The notes under the pieces were generated by a model. The model made no database searches. It saw only the letters and a list, made by a program, of their open reading frames with translations, and was not told the origin of the DNA. From the NCBI GenBank assembly GCA_947247005.1, contig OX365944.1:58386096-58450095 (forward strand): a stretch of DNA of 64,000 nt, read 5' to 3'. Below are positions 1 to 12,900 of the stretch, piece after piece. The stretch's first letter is position 1. Each line of letters starts with the position of its first letter. The stretch is from Spisula solida (taxonomy: Eukaryota > Mollusca > Bivalvia > Venerida > Mactridae). The translations under genes and the position numbers were made by a program.

Positions 1-800
1 CATCTCATCCTGAGATACACATACACCATTAACAAGATGCTCAAATTGCAATTAAAACAAAGACATGATTAAATGCCTGACTAAACTTTAATAGATCTAA
101 AATTATTTTAATGTAATGCTTGGAAAAAAGCCATTTCTATTCAATTGCAGTCATCTACGAAATCAGTATTTAACGGTATATCTTAGAGGATGCAAATTCT
201 TAAGATGCCAAGTAAATAATCATTACATTGACAGGACAAATCCGATTGGTGCATTGAATGATATATCCAGACACATACCCTTGGTACAACAATATCGTAA
301 TGAGAAAATATATAGTATAGTTAATCCAGATGATAAATCTTACATTTTAAACATCAAATAAATAATATGATGACATACCATAAAAGTTTAACTACATGTA
401 GGATATAATAATACTATAAATTCATTAAGTGTGATATATCTACGAATCATACAAATAAATTTCATACAATTTCATTCATACAGTTGTATATGGGCGATAT
501 TACTGGCTACACCGTGCATAATTTTTCGTGTTACAAGTATATATAAATATTTTAGAAAGTTAACCTCATGCAGCACAACATGTCATTTCTACATGCAATC
601 ATATCACACAAACACACGTATCCTTAGTAACCAAACTGAACACCAAATCACTACAACATGTAACACCTTATCAAAACCATATTATAAAATTTCAACTAAT
701 TTGTTTTACATTATTGTGAAACCAGTTCTAACAACTTATATTATCATGAAGACTGTTTCTTGGAATACTGACCAGTACACATACAAATGTCATAAAGCCA

Positions 801-965
801 ACACCAGGCTAAAACCCCACTTGACACCAGACTCAAGCCTCACTTGACACCAGGCTAAAGCCTGGCTCCACATCAGACTGAAGCCCCACTTGACACCAGG
901 CTCATGCTCAACACAACACCAGGCACAAGCCTGGCTCCATATCAGACTCTAGTCCGGCTCAACGC
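801..965. repeat. Degenerate minisatellite (ACTTGACACCAGGCT type)
   Basis: The motif CTTGACACCAG recurs three times, interleaved with AAGCCTGGCTCCA and CATCAGACT variants. Together they form about 165 bp of diverged short tandem repeats. No reading frame is maintained, so this is a simple expansion rather than a protein repeat. Confidence 0.6.
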
Positions 966-1429
966 CAGATTCAAATCCATGATCCTTTGATTAGGACTAC
1001 AGTGCTCACTTGGTATAAATCCGGTAAAAATGTCATTAAATTGCGACTACTCATCACATAGCAAGTATGATTACACAATCTGTGAGAGAGACAGGGAATT
1101 CATACGGTCTCATTTTTCTCCTTACAAACTCTATCCTAGTGGCAGTGTGACAGACACAAATATTATAATCCAATTGTAATCAAAACAGCATTTAAACCAT
1201 GCACCGTGTTAGAAAAAATCTAGTTTACCTTCAGTGCTTGAAAACTGGTCTAAATAGATATACATTGAAAAATATTACCAGGGTACTTTCAGACTTATCG
1301 CACACACAACAGAATTGAACACATACATGTATACATTGCATCAAGAAATATTATTAAATGTAATTAATCATGACATGTAATGCAGTCTTTTAATATTTAA
1401 AAACATTATGAAATATTACCCATGATGAT

Positions 1430-1566
1430 TGTTCTAACCTTTCTTTAATACATACTTTATTTAATGTTATGATCAGTAGCAGTTGAAATAAATCATTAAT
1501 ACATTGTTGATAATGAACTAAATTTGGATCAAAAGTGTCTGCTAACACCGGATTATAGTACAGTTT
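1430..1566 (-). CDS. Possible exon of an unidentified gene (weak)
   Basis: On the minus strand a 137-nt open segment encodes KLYYNPVLADTFDPN followed by a hydrophobic stretch and KERLEQSSW. It is preceded by a pyrimidine-rich tract ending in AAG and followed by a GTAATA donor-like site. The composition is more protein-like than neighbouring shadow frames. I recognise no family, and it cannot be linked in frame to the exons at 3779-4454 because intermediate exons are not visible. It could equally be a chance open frame. Confidence 0.2.
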
Positions 1567-2631
1567 CTTAAGGACGAACAACAAATTGTCCGAGGCGAAG
1601 TTTCAAGTTTCTCTTGACTATAAAAACAATAACCTATTTAAGTAATGTGTTGCCATCAAAGATAAAATTTCATTTTAATTTTATATGCAAGCCATTGTCT
1701 ATTTTATACAGAAATATAGAAGTCTAAACCTATCATTCATACAATACTTGATCTATTTCTCAAACATCAACTACGTACAAGCACATGCTGTATAGTAAAA
1801 TAGATACTAAAAATATACTCAATATAACACAGATATATCTACAAGAGTAACAACACGGAAGTTATCCCAATACACCACTTCAAACTTAGGATCAGAGGAT
1901 TCTTAAATTGCTATGACGGAACTAAATCCAGCATATTGCTCAGGATACACAACATCTCAGTACCATCTTAGTGTTATGCCAGTTTTCTGTTCCGTCATGG
2001 CAATATGAAAACAGTACAAACCTCTTGGGGAACTGAGAAGTGGTGTATCAGGACAACTACTGTGAACAAGATTGCATGTCAATATAAACTTCACCTGTTT
2101 GTCTCTAACTCATAAATAGATCTACTGGGGACTGAAATAAGTGTACACTCATTGTATGTAAACAGGATACAACAATGTAGTTCAAACAACAATGCATTTT
2201 TAGTTCGATATTGAATAATAGTGGAAGAACATCTAATTACTAAAACATATTTTTAAAAAAAGAAATAGTCATCAGAGCCAATATTAGTAGATCGAATTGA
2301 ATAGGTACTCATTTATCTTAAATATTTCTTCCCAAGAATATTAGCTATGACAATGTAATGATGGTGCATATAAAACTGTAAAGTACCGGTAATAATTTGA
2401 GGTTGGTTTAACCACTGGCTAGCAAATACTTAACGACATTTCAATATACATGATAAATCAATGGTATATGCAAAGGCTTAAGCAATGGTTCAGTTATGTA
2501 AGAATATCTAAGTTAACTAAATGTACATTTATAACAGTAAACAGTAACAGTGGAGGGTACATTATTTCATGACTATCAAAGGCAATGTACTATACAAGTA
2601 AGAGTAGTGTTAAAACTTAATACCAGTATAA

Positions 2632-3641
2632 GAGGGGTGATCCAGAATTACATGGACTTTTGCTCTAAACAGTTTATTTTAGGTCAGATCGATATGAAAT
2701 TTACACAAAAGCTGCTTTATCTATTATTGACAAAAATCACAAGACATATCTAAAAACAATACTTTGCATCAACAGTTATACGCTACCATAGCAACACATA
2801 AATGCTTTCGCAATTCAACACAGAATTTTTCAGTAAAACTTTTTACATTATTGCTGATTGTTACTGTGTTTCTTCATTTATAAATTCAGAAATTTGGCAT
2901 ACTGTTGTCTAATATCGTATAGACAACTTGATGAAATTTCAAGGTTAAGTTCGTTAAATTCGCCATGTAATGAATATATGTGTAACCGTGGTCATGTCAT
3001 AATTAGGGTAAATAATAACATCACAAAATTTCATTTACGGTCTCATAACCATGCGATTATGTGTACAGCTATGGAAAACCTCAACGCAGACAAAAAAAAT
3101 GTTGCAGACGTCAAGAAAAAAACCTATTGTATCACGGCCACTTGTTTTTAAATGACATAAAAGTTTTAAAGTCGGCTTGGATGACGTAACAGACAATGAG
3201 GGTAAAGTTACAAACCCGACTTTGACTAAATCGGTACTTACGTTGGTCTGAATCAACCATCCGTAAAATTAGTGGGAAAATATTATCTTGCAGAGCTTGT
3301 AACAGTACAGATCAGTAAATATTGACAGGACGTATAAATATGCATAATGTGAGAGCATAAGGGTTAGGAAAACTAAAGAACAGTTGATTAACAGTGTTTA
3401 AAAGCACCATGAAATGATACAGGCGTGAATATGACGTCTTACGTCATTTCTGGACTGCCTTGCAATTTATAACTATACCCTCTTACAGACGCTGTGTTTC
3501 CAATATTTATGATCAGATCCGAATGAAATTTGGCATACTTGTGCAATAAGTATCAATATTACATTGTCCACAGATTTGTAACTGTAAGTTTAACAGTCTT
3601 TGAATTAGAGCAAAAGTCCACGTAATTCTGGATCACCCCTC
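2632..3641. mobile_element. Probable ~1-kb TIR DNA element, non-autonomous
   Basis: The left end GAGGGGTGATCCAGAATTAC is repeated in inverted orientation at the right end (about 3607-3641), with only a few mismatches over about 35 bp. Inside both ends, the sequences following GATCAGATC/GGTCAGATC and ATGAAATTT also resemble each other. No transposase-like frame is present, and no clean target-site duplication was found, so the superfamily is not assigned. The short frames within it look like shadows. Confidence 0.55.
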
Positions 3642-3778
3642 GTATGTAAAATATATTTGTACACACCTTTTCCTATATTTGCTAACCATATATTTATTAC
3701 ACATCAATGAGGAATTTTAAGTAATAACAGTGAGTATTTTCAAGAGTAAAGAATGAACTTTTAGAAGGCAATACAAAC

Positions 3779-4454
3779 CTCAATCACTTTAATCCGTTTT
3801 TCATGTTCTTTCTTGTCATTTTCAATCTGTGTCGACATTTTAACTACAGAAGGTTTTGGCGTAAAAACTTTTGACTTGTTCTTTTCTCGTTCCTTCTTCA
3901 CGTAGAATGTATGACTCAGTCTTGTGGAATCCAAAAATCCATCTGGGCCCACTTTCCTCTCCTGGTCCCTAAAATAATATTAAATCAGATGTCAACCTGA
4001 GTGGAAACTTACTATGCAAACAAAATCATAATGATAAAATACGACCAAAAGGAATATTTGTATTTTTGTGTCCAATGTATTAAGGGACACCAGAGGGGCA
4101 ACAAGCGCAATGATGATATTCTTAGAAACAAGGGCTAGGCACGTGTTAAGTTGGTAAAATATGCTATAACTAATGGAAAACCATTAATGAAGTTACAGAA
4201 TGATAATTAATAGTTTACAGTTCATTGAATAAACTCAGCACAAGGTATATGTTAATAAACATCTTAAATAAATCAAAATACTAGTTTGATAATTTAAAAA
4301 AATCATACTTCAAGAATGCAGCATATTCTTTGACGATTGTGTCCTTAGAATCATCTTCTATAGGTATAGGTGGAGCACTTCCTGGTCTCTGCAGTAAGCT
4401 GTATCTACTGTGTATCAGCCTACTGCGCTCAAATGGCATGTCAGACAATACCAT
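3779..4454 (-). CDS. Uncharacterised protein, first two coding exons (partial)
   Basis: Exon a (4309-4454) begins ATG GTA TTG; an in-frame TAG lies just upstream, so this is the first usable Met. It encodes 48 residues (MVLSDMPFER...EYAAFL). The donor is GTATGA. Exon b (3779-3968, acceptor TTTTAG, donor GTTTGT) joins in phase to give KDQERKVGPDG, then a lysine- and glutamate-rich, probably helical tail (IENDKKEHEKRIKVIE). Together they make 112 codons ending in phase 0, so the gene continues to lower coordinates, but later exons were not found. The coding start lies 1.25 kb head-to-head from CFAP299, so a shared ciliary promoter is possible. I do not recognise the family; a ciliary coiled-coil protein is only a guess from context. 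Confidence 0.65.
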
Positions 4455-4924
4455 GATGAAATCTGTCAAACTCTATGCACTGCTTTTGCTATGACAAAAC
4501 CTAAAATATATGATATACAAATGTACAATTACTATTACAATACATTAGAATATGATACAAGTAGATGGGTCATTAAGTTCATTATGTATAGAAGCCAAAT
4601 AAAGATAATCCATATATAGCTTCAAACAGAATCATTTTCCAACTTCTGTTTCCAGACCTACGTAAGCAGCGAGCTGGGTGGAAGTGCTATTAATGCCAAA
4701 CTTCTCACAAAGATGTACATTGTAGACATTTGCATCCTGATTGTTAGTAGACATTAAGAAAAATATTATACAGGGGTAGTACTAAATGATCAAAACAGAA
4801 GTTTGCATGCGCTGTAGCACAAACAGTAAACACTCGCAGCACTATAGCACAAACCGTTAACACTATGATTTCTGTAAACTAAACTGAGAATATTGATGTT
4901 GGCACTCATGCAAAGGATTCCCCA

Positions 4925-5010
4925 TGCTAACCCGCATCGGCAGGATTGAACAACCTTGTCACTAGAATGGCGCTCAACTGACTGAGCTACATGTGTAGCT
5001 CACCAAGCGT
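4925..5010 (-). repeat. tRNA-like SINE head
   Basis: Read on the minus strand, this segment contains GTAGCTCAGTCAGTTGAGCG, close to a Pol III A box. A weaker B-box-like GTTGTTCAATCC follows about 30 nt later. It does not fold into a full tRNA, so it is best read as a tRNA-derived SINE fragment. Confidence 0.35.
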
Positions 5011-5700
5011 CCATCATAACATTATCAAATGTGAATAAGGATCATTGATGCAGGGTCTGACAATGTGTAAACTGAATTTAAATGCCAATTAGTTGAAAAC
5101 AGGTGCTAGTACCCCACCCACTAAATTGACTAGAAAAAATGTAAACAAACATCACTATCATGAAATTTAGCATGGTCAATATTGTGACAGCAAATTAAAT
5201 GTAAACTAAAACAAATATTAAATGCCATGTTCGTACCTTGATCATACTACGGAAGAGTTATAAAGCAAAATACAGCAAAAAAGACAAAATATTCAACCGG
5301 AAACGTCGCTAGGGTAAACGACGTTTAGTCTCTAAATCTGTCAAAGACAATATTTAGCCAAATCGAAATTTTAACAACAAAATTAATTCAATTTAGTAAT
5401 TAAAATCATGTTAAACGGTATCCACAGCATTTAAGAAAGAAATACTAAATCCCAAAGTTAGAGACTTTATTTTAGTCGCTAAGCAGCGATCCTTCCGCTG
5501 TGGCACTACTTTAACATTATAATACCAATTTTGCCTTAAATATATGGTTTTAGAGTACTTTTAAAGATAAAAAGTATTTAATTAAGAAGTATTTTAGTAC
5601 TAGTCTCGAAACTTGTAAAAATATGTTCGTTTAAAGCAGTTAGAGTTTTATTTGTTATCGCGTAGACGTTGTTTACATCAGGCGTTGTTAGGCTCCAAAA
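5011..5700. promoter_or_regulatory. Divergent intergenic region between two head-to-head genes
   Basis: This is the gap between the uncharacterised minus-strand gene and the CFAP299 start codon. It is AT-rich, with a GC-richer patch at 5290-5330 (GGAAACGTCGCTAGGG) and another just before the ATG (5655-5695). No TATA box or clear RFX X-box could be assigned. A bidirectional promoter is inferred from geometry alone. Confidence 0.35.
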
Positions 5701-8700
5701 ATGGAGGAAGAGGTACCGAGTGGATCTGACAATATTGTCACCGAATATAATACTTACGAGGAGTTTTTGAACGCCCAGATTACATCGTTGGATTTATATT
5801 ATCTTGAGGTATATACTTGAATATTATTTTTTTGCTGAAACACCATCAGATGACGAATTGAGCACAGTGCTTATAAACATCGGTCCTGTTTTTAATTTTA
5901 ACTTTTATTTTTAAGGAAGTGAACACTTCCCCCAGTCCCGTATAAGCTCAGACATGGAAAAGGTCAGTCCCTAAAAATGCTTGATCCTACCAAATCAGGG
6001 GAACAGTCCTTGTTGTTTAGGTGGGATTTTGAGAGTTGACGGTCTGGTTATAACTAGTTAACACTTCTCATCTGTTGTCTCCACACTGTCACGGATCATC
6101 TAATGACCAGCCAAAGCGGTCATGGCAGAGCGACAAAGACAGTACCAGATAAACAAATACCGTGTAGGGTCTTGGAGAACCGTACCTCTGCCGGTACTAT
6201 ATTTGATGGTCCAGTGTCTGAACAAATCCCAGAAGTGACAGTGGAGACTGACCAACAACAGGCATATGGCTAGCGCAATTGGCTGTGCTACAGAATTTTA
6301 CACAAGGTTGTGGGTTGGAGCTTTTTCCTCCAAAGTTACTGTAGCACAGTAAACGTTCTGAGATGCCTCAGGCTCGGTCTGGGTTCAGATAGCCATTGAG
6401 TCAGACCCAAAAATAAAGGGTAGGAGTGTAGTACTTTCCCTTAGAGACCCGCTCACAAACAGGCGCTAGGCTAGCTCAGTTAGCAGAGCTACAGATAAGA
6501 ATGGATTGCAAATATTTTGTCATACTGCCACAACTATGTCGGAATTATTTGGCTCATTTCTTCAACCAGGTTTTAAGAGTTTATCTTAAATTACTTTTTC
6601 AATGTCCATTCCAGGATGAAGAACTTGCTCGTCAGTTGGTGGAGTTGGGATACAGAGGTAGTGGAGAAGTTTTGAAAAGAGAAGAATTTGAAGCTAGAAA
6701 AGCTGCTGCAGAGGCCAGTCGATTGTCAAAACGTAGTCAACAAAAGTAAGAACATAAGCATATTTGTAGTTTTTTTACTGCGGTTCAATGATTTATAAGT
6801 AACAAGGCCTTAAAATTGTTTGTTTTTGATATTCAAAAATACTTTGAAAATTGGTCCTGACTCAGTATCCATATTTTGGAAAATATTTACACTCTTTCTC
6901 TATGTCACTATTTGGGACACCAAAGATTCTCCCATATTCTCCAATATTACAATGGTCATTGTTTATTGAAGCTATTTTATTGTTGTTTCTGTTTCAGAAC
7001 TCTTGCACATTCTGGTAAAGACTTGAGAAACCCATTCTTAAAAGCTCTTGCATCTAAGGAGGAAGCCAACCGAAGTGGTAAAATGACAGTAAGTAGAAAT
7101 ACTCATTCAGAGCTTTGACATTTGACTCTGGAAAATACAGCTTTGACTCTTAAACTGAAATGTCAAATGTGCTATACTTATAATACAAACCTTGTTGCAA
7201 TATCTCACTGGTTGCATATTAAAGGTCATTTTGACTCTTCGCTTTTGGGATCTAGTAAATCTGTTAAAGTAAGACTTAAATTAAGTAAATTTTGAATGAT
7301 GTCATTCTTTGTATTATTTATCAGTAATGGTAGTTGTATGATCTTGAACATTCTGTTACTTTGTTGAATGCCAATTTTCTGAGAGAAAAAAATGCTACTG
7401 ACTGGTGTAAAATAACTCATCCTAGTGTGCCAGAGATGCATCCTCAGTAATTAAGTCATTATCTAATTGATGGTCATATTAGGCTTTACCTGTACACTAC
7501 TTATGTCTGTATTTTTTCATTTTCAGACTATTATTTTCATTAGAGATAAGAATGCCAGAGGTCAGGAAATTTCTGGTTACATAGATTATGCTCACAGAAT
7601 GAAAACTGAAGATTTTGAACCATACTTTGCTGGGAAAAAGAGATTATTGCCACGACCCTCAGATCTCAGGTAGCGTTATGTTACAATTGCTGAGTAATAT
7701 ACTGTAAAATCATTAATGTTTGTGGATGACCTCAACCACTAGTTTAAATCCCCAATGAATAACTAAACAAATACATATGTCAAGTATACAGTGGCAGCCA
7801 TACTTGCTTTCAAGCTTAGTTCGGTATAAGGCTGGGTTTTTGGGAAGTTTATTTGCATATATCAACATGTAATAAAACAATTATGATATCTGTTTGATTT
7901 TTGAATGATTTCTAATAGTTTGTGTGAATTTTGATCAGGCCATTTTTCATAAAATCTGAAATCCTTGAATTTATTTTTCTTCAAAACACGAAATAAAAGG
8001 ATTTTACAGTAGTATACTATATAATACATAATGACTTTTCTGTATATTTACTATTATAAATACACTTTTATGGTCACATTGAAAAGCTACACCTGTATTA
8101 TGACTTTAGCCAAAAGGACTTTATTTAATAATACCAGTTAGTAACAACAATGGACAAATTTAATATGTAGCACTTGTACCGTACACAGCTTTACCTGTAT
8201 AATGAAATTATAATACAAATAGCTTTGTTACATTGATGTTTATTATTGTGTTTCAGTTTTTACAACTGGGAAACACAGACATCCACATCAAATCCTACAC
8301 CTAATTATCAGGTGATCGCTGAAAATGCATCGGGATTGTTGTTCAAAAATAAAAGAGACAGAAAAATTATCAATGTGGATCCAAAGGTTTGAAATGTTTT
8401 TATAATACTATAGATACATGCAGTTTATATTCTGATCCTAGACATTACAACTGTTATCAATTCAAACCAGTATTCATATAGAAATGTTGACATCGGACCA
8501 ATCACCTTGAGTTGCTTGTAAAATGCCATAGGGTTTACCTAGATGTTTTACTGTACTGTTATCGCACTGCAGTCCCAGATAATAGGGTTGTAAGCAACAG
8601 TCTTTTGATTTCAATGTGTTGGAATTGCTTTATAGTTGTGCATATTTTATGTGAAATTGGGTTAGCTTATATTTTGGCAGTGTGAATCATGTTGCTGTTT

Positions 8701-9058
8701 AAGTTGACAAATGTTTAGTGACGATGATTGGATTCCTTGCAGGTTTATTCTGATCTTCGAAGTGTTCACTGACTATGATGATACATATAAATTGGCTAAT
8801 AAATATAAAACAAAAAGTTTTTAAACACTGAATCAATTAGAAATTCATGATTTTTGGTTCATCTTTCATTGCATTTCATCCAGTTTTTGTTGGCAATCTT
8901 CAGTTGTTCTTGTTAGTATATCCCGTTATTGTTCATTTCAGATTGCTAGTCCCGGTGATAACTCAACAAGAACTGTGATAACGTTTGATGACGATGATGA
9001 AGCACCTAAATACACACAAGTGGTTATCTATGATCATATCACAAGAAGAAAAACTTAA
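5701..9058 (+). CDS. CFAP299: Cilia- and flagella-associated protein 299 (C4orf22 homologue)
   Basis: Six exons join in frame: 5701-5808, 6615-6745, 6998-7088, 7527-7669, 8257-8386, 8942-9058. All have GT/AG borders, giving 239 aa plus TAA; the human protein is about 233 aa. Diagnostic segments include [89 protein letters not shown] and the C-terminal [12 protein letters not shown]. The family (DUF4464) is conserved in ciliated organisms and is linked to ciliary/flagellar axonemes; no catalytic role is known. The start ATG is followed by [17 protein letters not shown], which aligns with the family's N-terminus. It is divergent from the gene at 3779-4454. Intron 1 contains SINE-like repeats. 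Confidence 0.94.
6245..6500 (+). repeat. tRNA-like SINE pieces in CFAP299 intron 1
   Basis: Two A-box-like segments occur: GGCTAGCGCAATTGGCTGTG near 6268, followed by a GGTTGTGGGTTGGAGC B-box-like motif, and GCTAGCTCAGTTAGCAGAGC near 6469. Neither folds as a full tRNA. They look like nested SINE heads. The neighbouring DNA from about 5905 also reads as repeat-derived. Confidence 0.35.
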
Positions 9059-9951
9059 ACAACTAAAATACTGCGTTATTTGTTATAAATATATGCTTTT
9101 TGAACTCTTTAAGAATACTTGCTTTTTCTTATAAATTTTAAAAGCTGGTCTTTATACCATTATCAGTGAACAAGAAACCAGTCAAAGATAGGACTTGGAA
9201 ATCCCCTGCACAGATAATTGGCTGTGTTGTATAAGCGTTGGCTATAAAATCTGACACTTTGATAGGATTTTTTACTCAGTTCTAGTTTGACTAACACACC
9301 CCAGAGATTATGTTTATTCTGTGGATTACTTCCTGAAATTTAGTATGTGAATACATCATACTGATGTACGAAGTTGTGATATTTATAATATGTGGTTTGT
9401 CTTACCACAGGATGTCTCTAAAAGCAATATAACCATCTCATGTTACACTTTAAAATGTTTGACAAGCGTCATATTGTGTCATGATATTGAATTTTCATGA
9501 GTGCACAGATATTGACTTACAAATAATGAGTGAATATACTGGTAATCAGTCAGTAAATACTTATAATGTACATTATGTTGTAAAATTTCTGTACCATTAA
9601 AACATGCTGATTATTGTCACCATTTAGCTTGCTAATAAATGTATTGATGTTAAAATAGACAATGGCTGTTCAGTAAGTCCTAACATATACTCGGTACATT
9701 TAAAAACTCACACTTGTGATTTTCTATCAGTTTGTTGACTCGCATAAAATACTTCAAATGGATTCAACACAACTGTTTAACATCTGTGCAGCAGGTATCC
9801 TGTATTTCTTTGCAAATAACAGAATACCTTCATAAACTTTTGTCAGGATACAATGAAATAATACTTTACAAACATTGATTATGACAAAGAGTGCGTGTTT
9901 TTGAAAGTTTTTTTTTTAATTTTATTTTGTTTTAAGTCCCACTGTTCAACA
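9059..9951 (+). other. CFAP299 3' flank / probable 3' UTR
   Basis: This is non-coding AT-rich DNA after the CFAP299 stop codon. An AATAAA lies near 9632 (GCTAATAAATG) and is a plausible polyadenylation signal. Nothing else was recognised before the satellite begins. Confidence 0.45.
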
Positions 9952-12900
9952 GTAATTCAGTCATGTGAAGACTACCCAGTCATATAATCCTGACTCTAGC
10001 AGTTACCTGGTAATTCAGTAATGTGAAGACTATCCAGTCATATAATCCTGACTCTAGCAGTTACCTGGTAATTCAGTCATGTGAAGACTACCCAGTCATA
10101 TAATCCTGACTCTAGCAGTTACCTGGTAATTCAGTCATGTGAAGACTACCCAGTCATATAACCCTGACTCTAGCAGTTACCTGGTAATTCAGTCATGTGA
10201 ATACTACCCAGTCAGATAATCCTGATTCTAGCAGTTACCTGGTAATTCAGTCATGTGAATACTACCCAGTCATATAATCCTGACTCTAGTAGTTACCTGG
10301 TAATTCAGTCATGTGAAGACTACCCAGTCATATAATCCTGACTCTAGTAGTTACCTGGTAATTCAGTAATGTGAAGACTACCCAGTCATATAATCCGGAT
10401 AGCAGTTACCTGGTAATTCAGTCATGTGAAGACTACCCAGTCATATAATCCTGACTCGAGCAGTTACCAGGTAATTCAGTCATGTGAAGACTACCCAGTC
10501 ATATAATCCTGACTCTAGCAGTTACCTGGTAATTCAGTCATGTGAATACTACCCAGTCAGATAATCCTGACTCGAGCAGATACCAGGTAATTCAGTCATG
10601 TGAATACTACCCAGTCATATAATCCTGACTCTAGCAGTTACCTGGTAATTCAGTCATGTGAAGACTACCCAGTCATATAATCCTGACTCTAGCAGTTACC
10701 TGGTAATTCAGTCATGTGAAGACTTCCCAGTCATATAATCCTGACTCGAGCAGTTACCTGGTAATTCAGTCATTAAAAGACTACCCAGTCAGATAATCCT
10801 GACTCGAGCAGATACCAGGTAATTCAGTCATGTGAAGACTACCCAATCAGATAATCCTGACTCGAGCAGTTACCAGGTAATTCAGTCATGTGAATACTAC
10901 CCAGTCATATAATCCTGACTCTAGCAGTTACCTGGTAATTCAGTCATGTGAAGACTACCCAGTCATATAATCCTGACTCTAGCAGTTACCTGGTAATTCA
11001 GTCATGTGAAGACTACCCAGTCATATAATCCTGACTCTAGCAGTTACCTGGTAATTCAGTCATGTGAAGACTACCCAGTCATATAATCCTGACTCTAGCA
11101 GTTACCTGGTAATTCAGTCATGTGAATACTACCCAGTCATATAATCCTGACTCTAGCAGTTACCTGGTAATTCAGTCATGTGAATACTACCCAGTCATAT
11201 AATCCTGACTCTAGCAGTTACCTGGTAATTCAGTCATGTGAAGACTACCCAGTCATATAACCCTGACTCTAGCAGTTACCTGGTAATTCAGTCATGTGAA
11301 TACTACCCAGTCAGATAATCCTGATTCTAGCAGTTACCTGGTAATTCAGTCATGTGAATACTACCCAGTCAGATAATCCTGATTCTAGCAGTTACCTGGT
11401 AATTCAGTCATGTGAATACTACCCAGTCATATAATCCTGACTCTAGTAATTACCTGGTAATTCAGTCATGTGAAGACTACCCAGTCATATAAGCCTGACT
11501 CTAGTAGTTACCTGGTAATTCAGTAATGTGAAGACTACCCAGTCATATAATCCGGATAGCAGTTACCTGGTAATTCAGTCATGTGAAGACTACCCAGTCA
11601 TATAATCCTGACTCGAGCAGTTACCAGGTAATTCAGTCATGTGAAGACTACCCAGTCATATAATCCTGACTCTAGCAGTTACCTGGTAATTCAGTCATGT
11701 GAATACTACCCAGTCAGATAATCCTGACTCGAGCAGATACCAGGTAATTCAGTCATGTGAATACTACCCAGTCATATAATCCTGACTCTAGCAGTTACCT
11801 GGTAATTCAGTCATGTGAAGACTACCCAGTCATATAATCCTGACTCTAGCAGTTACCTGGTAATTCAGTCATGTGAAGACTTCCCAGTCATATAATCCTG
11901 ACTCGAGCAGTTACCTGGTAATTCAGTCATTAAAAGACTACCCAGTCAGATAATCCTGACTCGAGCAGATACCAGGTAATTCAGTCATGTGAAGACTACC
12001 CAATCAGATAATCCTGACTCGAGCAGTTACCAGGTAATTCAGTCATGTGAATACTACCCAGTCATATAATCCTGACTCTAGCAGTTACCTGGTAATTCAG
12101 TCATGTGAAGACTACCCAGTCATATAATCCTGACTCTAGCAGTTACCTGGTAATTCAGTCATGTGAAGACTACCCAGTCATATAATCCTGACTCTAGCAG
12201 TTACCTGGTAATTCAGTCATGTGAAGACTACCCAGTCATATAATCCTGACTCTAGCAGTTACCTGGTAATTCAGTCATGTGAATACTACCCAGTCATATA
12301 ATCCTGACTCTAGCAGTTACCTGGTAATTCAGTCATGTGAATACTACCCAGTCATATAATCCTGACTCTAGCAGTTACCTGGTAATTCAGTCATGTGAAT
12401 ACTACCCAGTCATATAATCTTGACCTTAGCAGTTACCTGGTAATTCAGTCATGTGAAGACTACCCAGTCATATAATCCTGACTCTAGCAGTTACCTGGTA
12501 ATTCAGTCATGTGAAGACTACCCAGTCATATAATCCTGACTCTAGTAGTTACCTGGTAATTCAGTAATGTGAAGACTACCCAGTCATATAATCCGGATAG
12601 AAGTTACCTGGTAATTCAGTCATGTGAAGACTACCCAGTCATATAATCCTGACTCTAGCAGTTACCTGGTAATTCAGTCATGTGAATACTACCCAGTCAG
12701 ATAATCCTGATTCTAGCAGTTACCTGGTAATTCAGTCATGTGAAGACTACCCAGTCATATAATCCTGACTCTAGCAGTTACCTGGTAATTCAGTCATGTG
12801 AAGACTACCCAGTCATATAATCCTGACTCTAGCAGTTACCTGGTAATTCAGTCATGTGAAGACTACCCAGTCATATAATCCTGACTCAAGCAGTTACCTG

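Larger units (their letters stand above)
1..2631. other. Non-coding stretch at left edge
   Basis: No convincing gene is visible apart from the low-confidence exon at 1430-1566 and the minisatellite at 801-965. The DNA is AT-rich with short stop-bounded frames only. It may be intron or 3' flank of the minus-strand gene whose first coding exons lie at 3779-4454. Confidence 0.5.

Noticed and set aside
2858..3256. Overlapping frames on both strands
   Set aside because: They lie within the TIR element at 2632-3641 and overlap each other; no protein-like conservation pattern.
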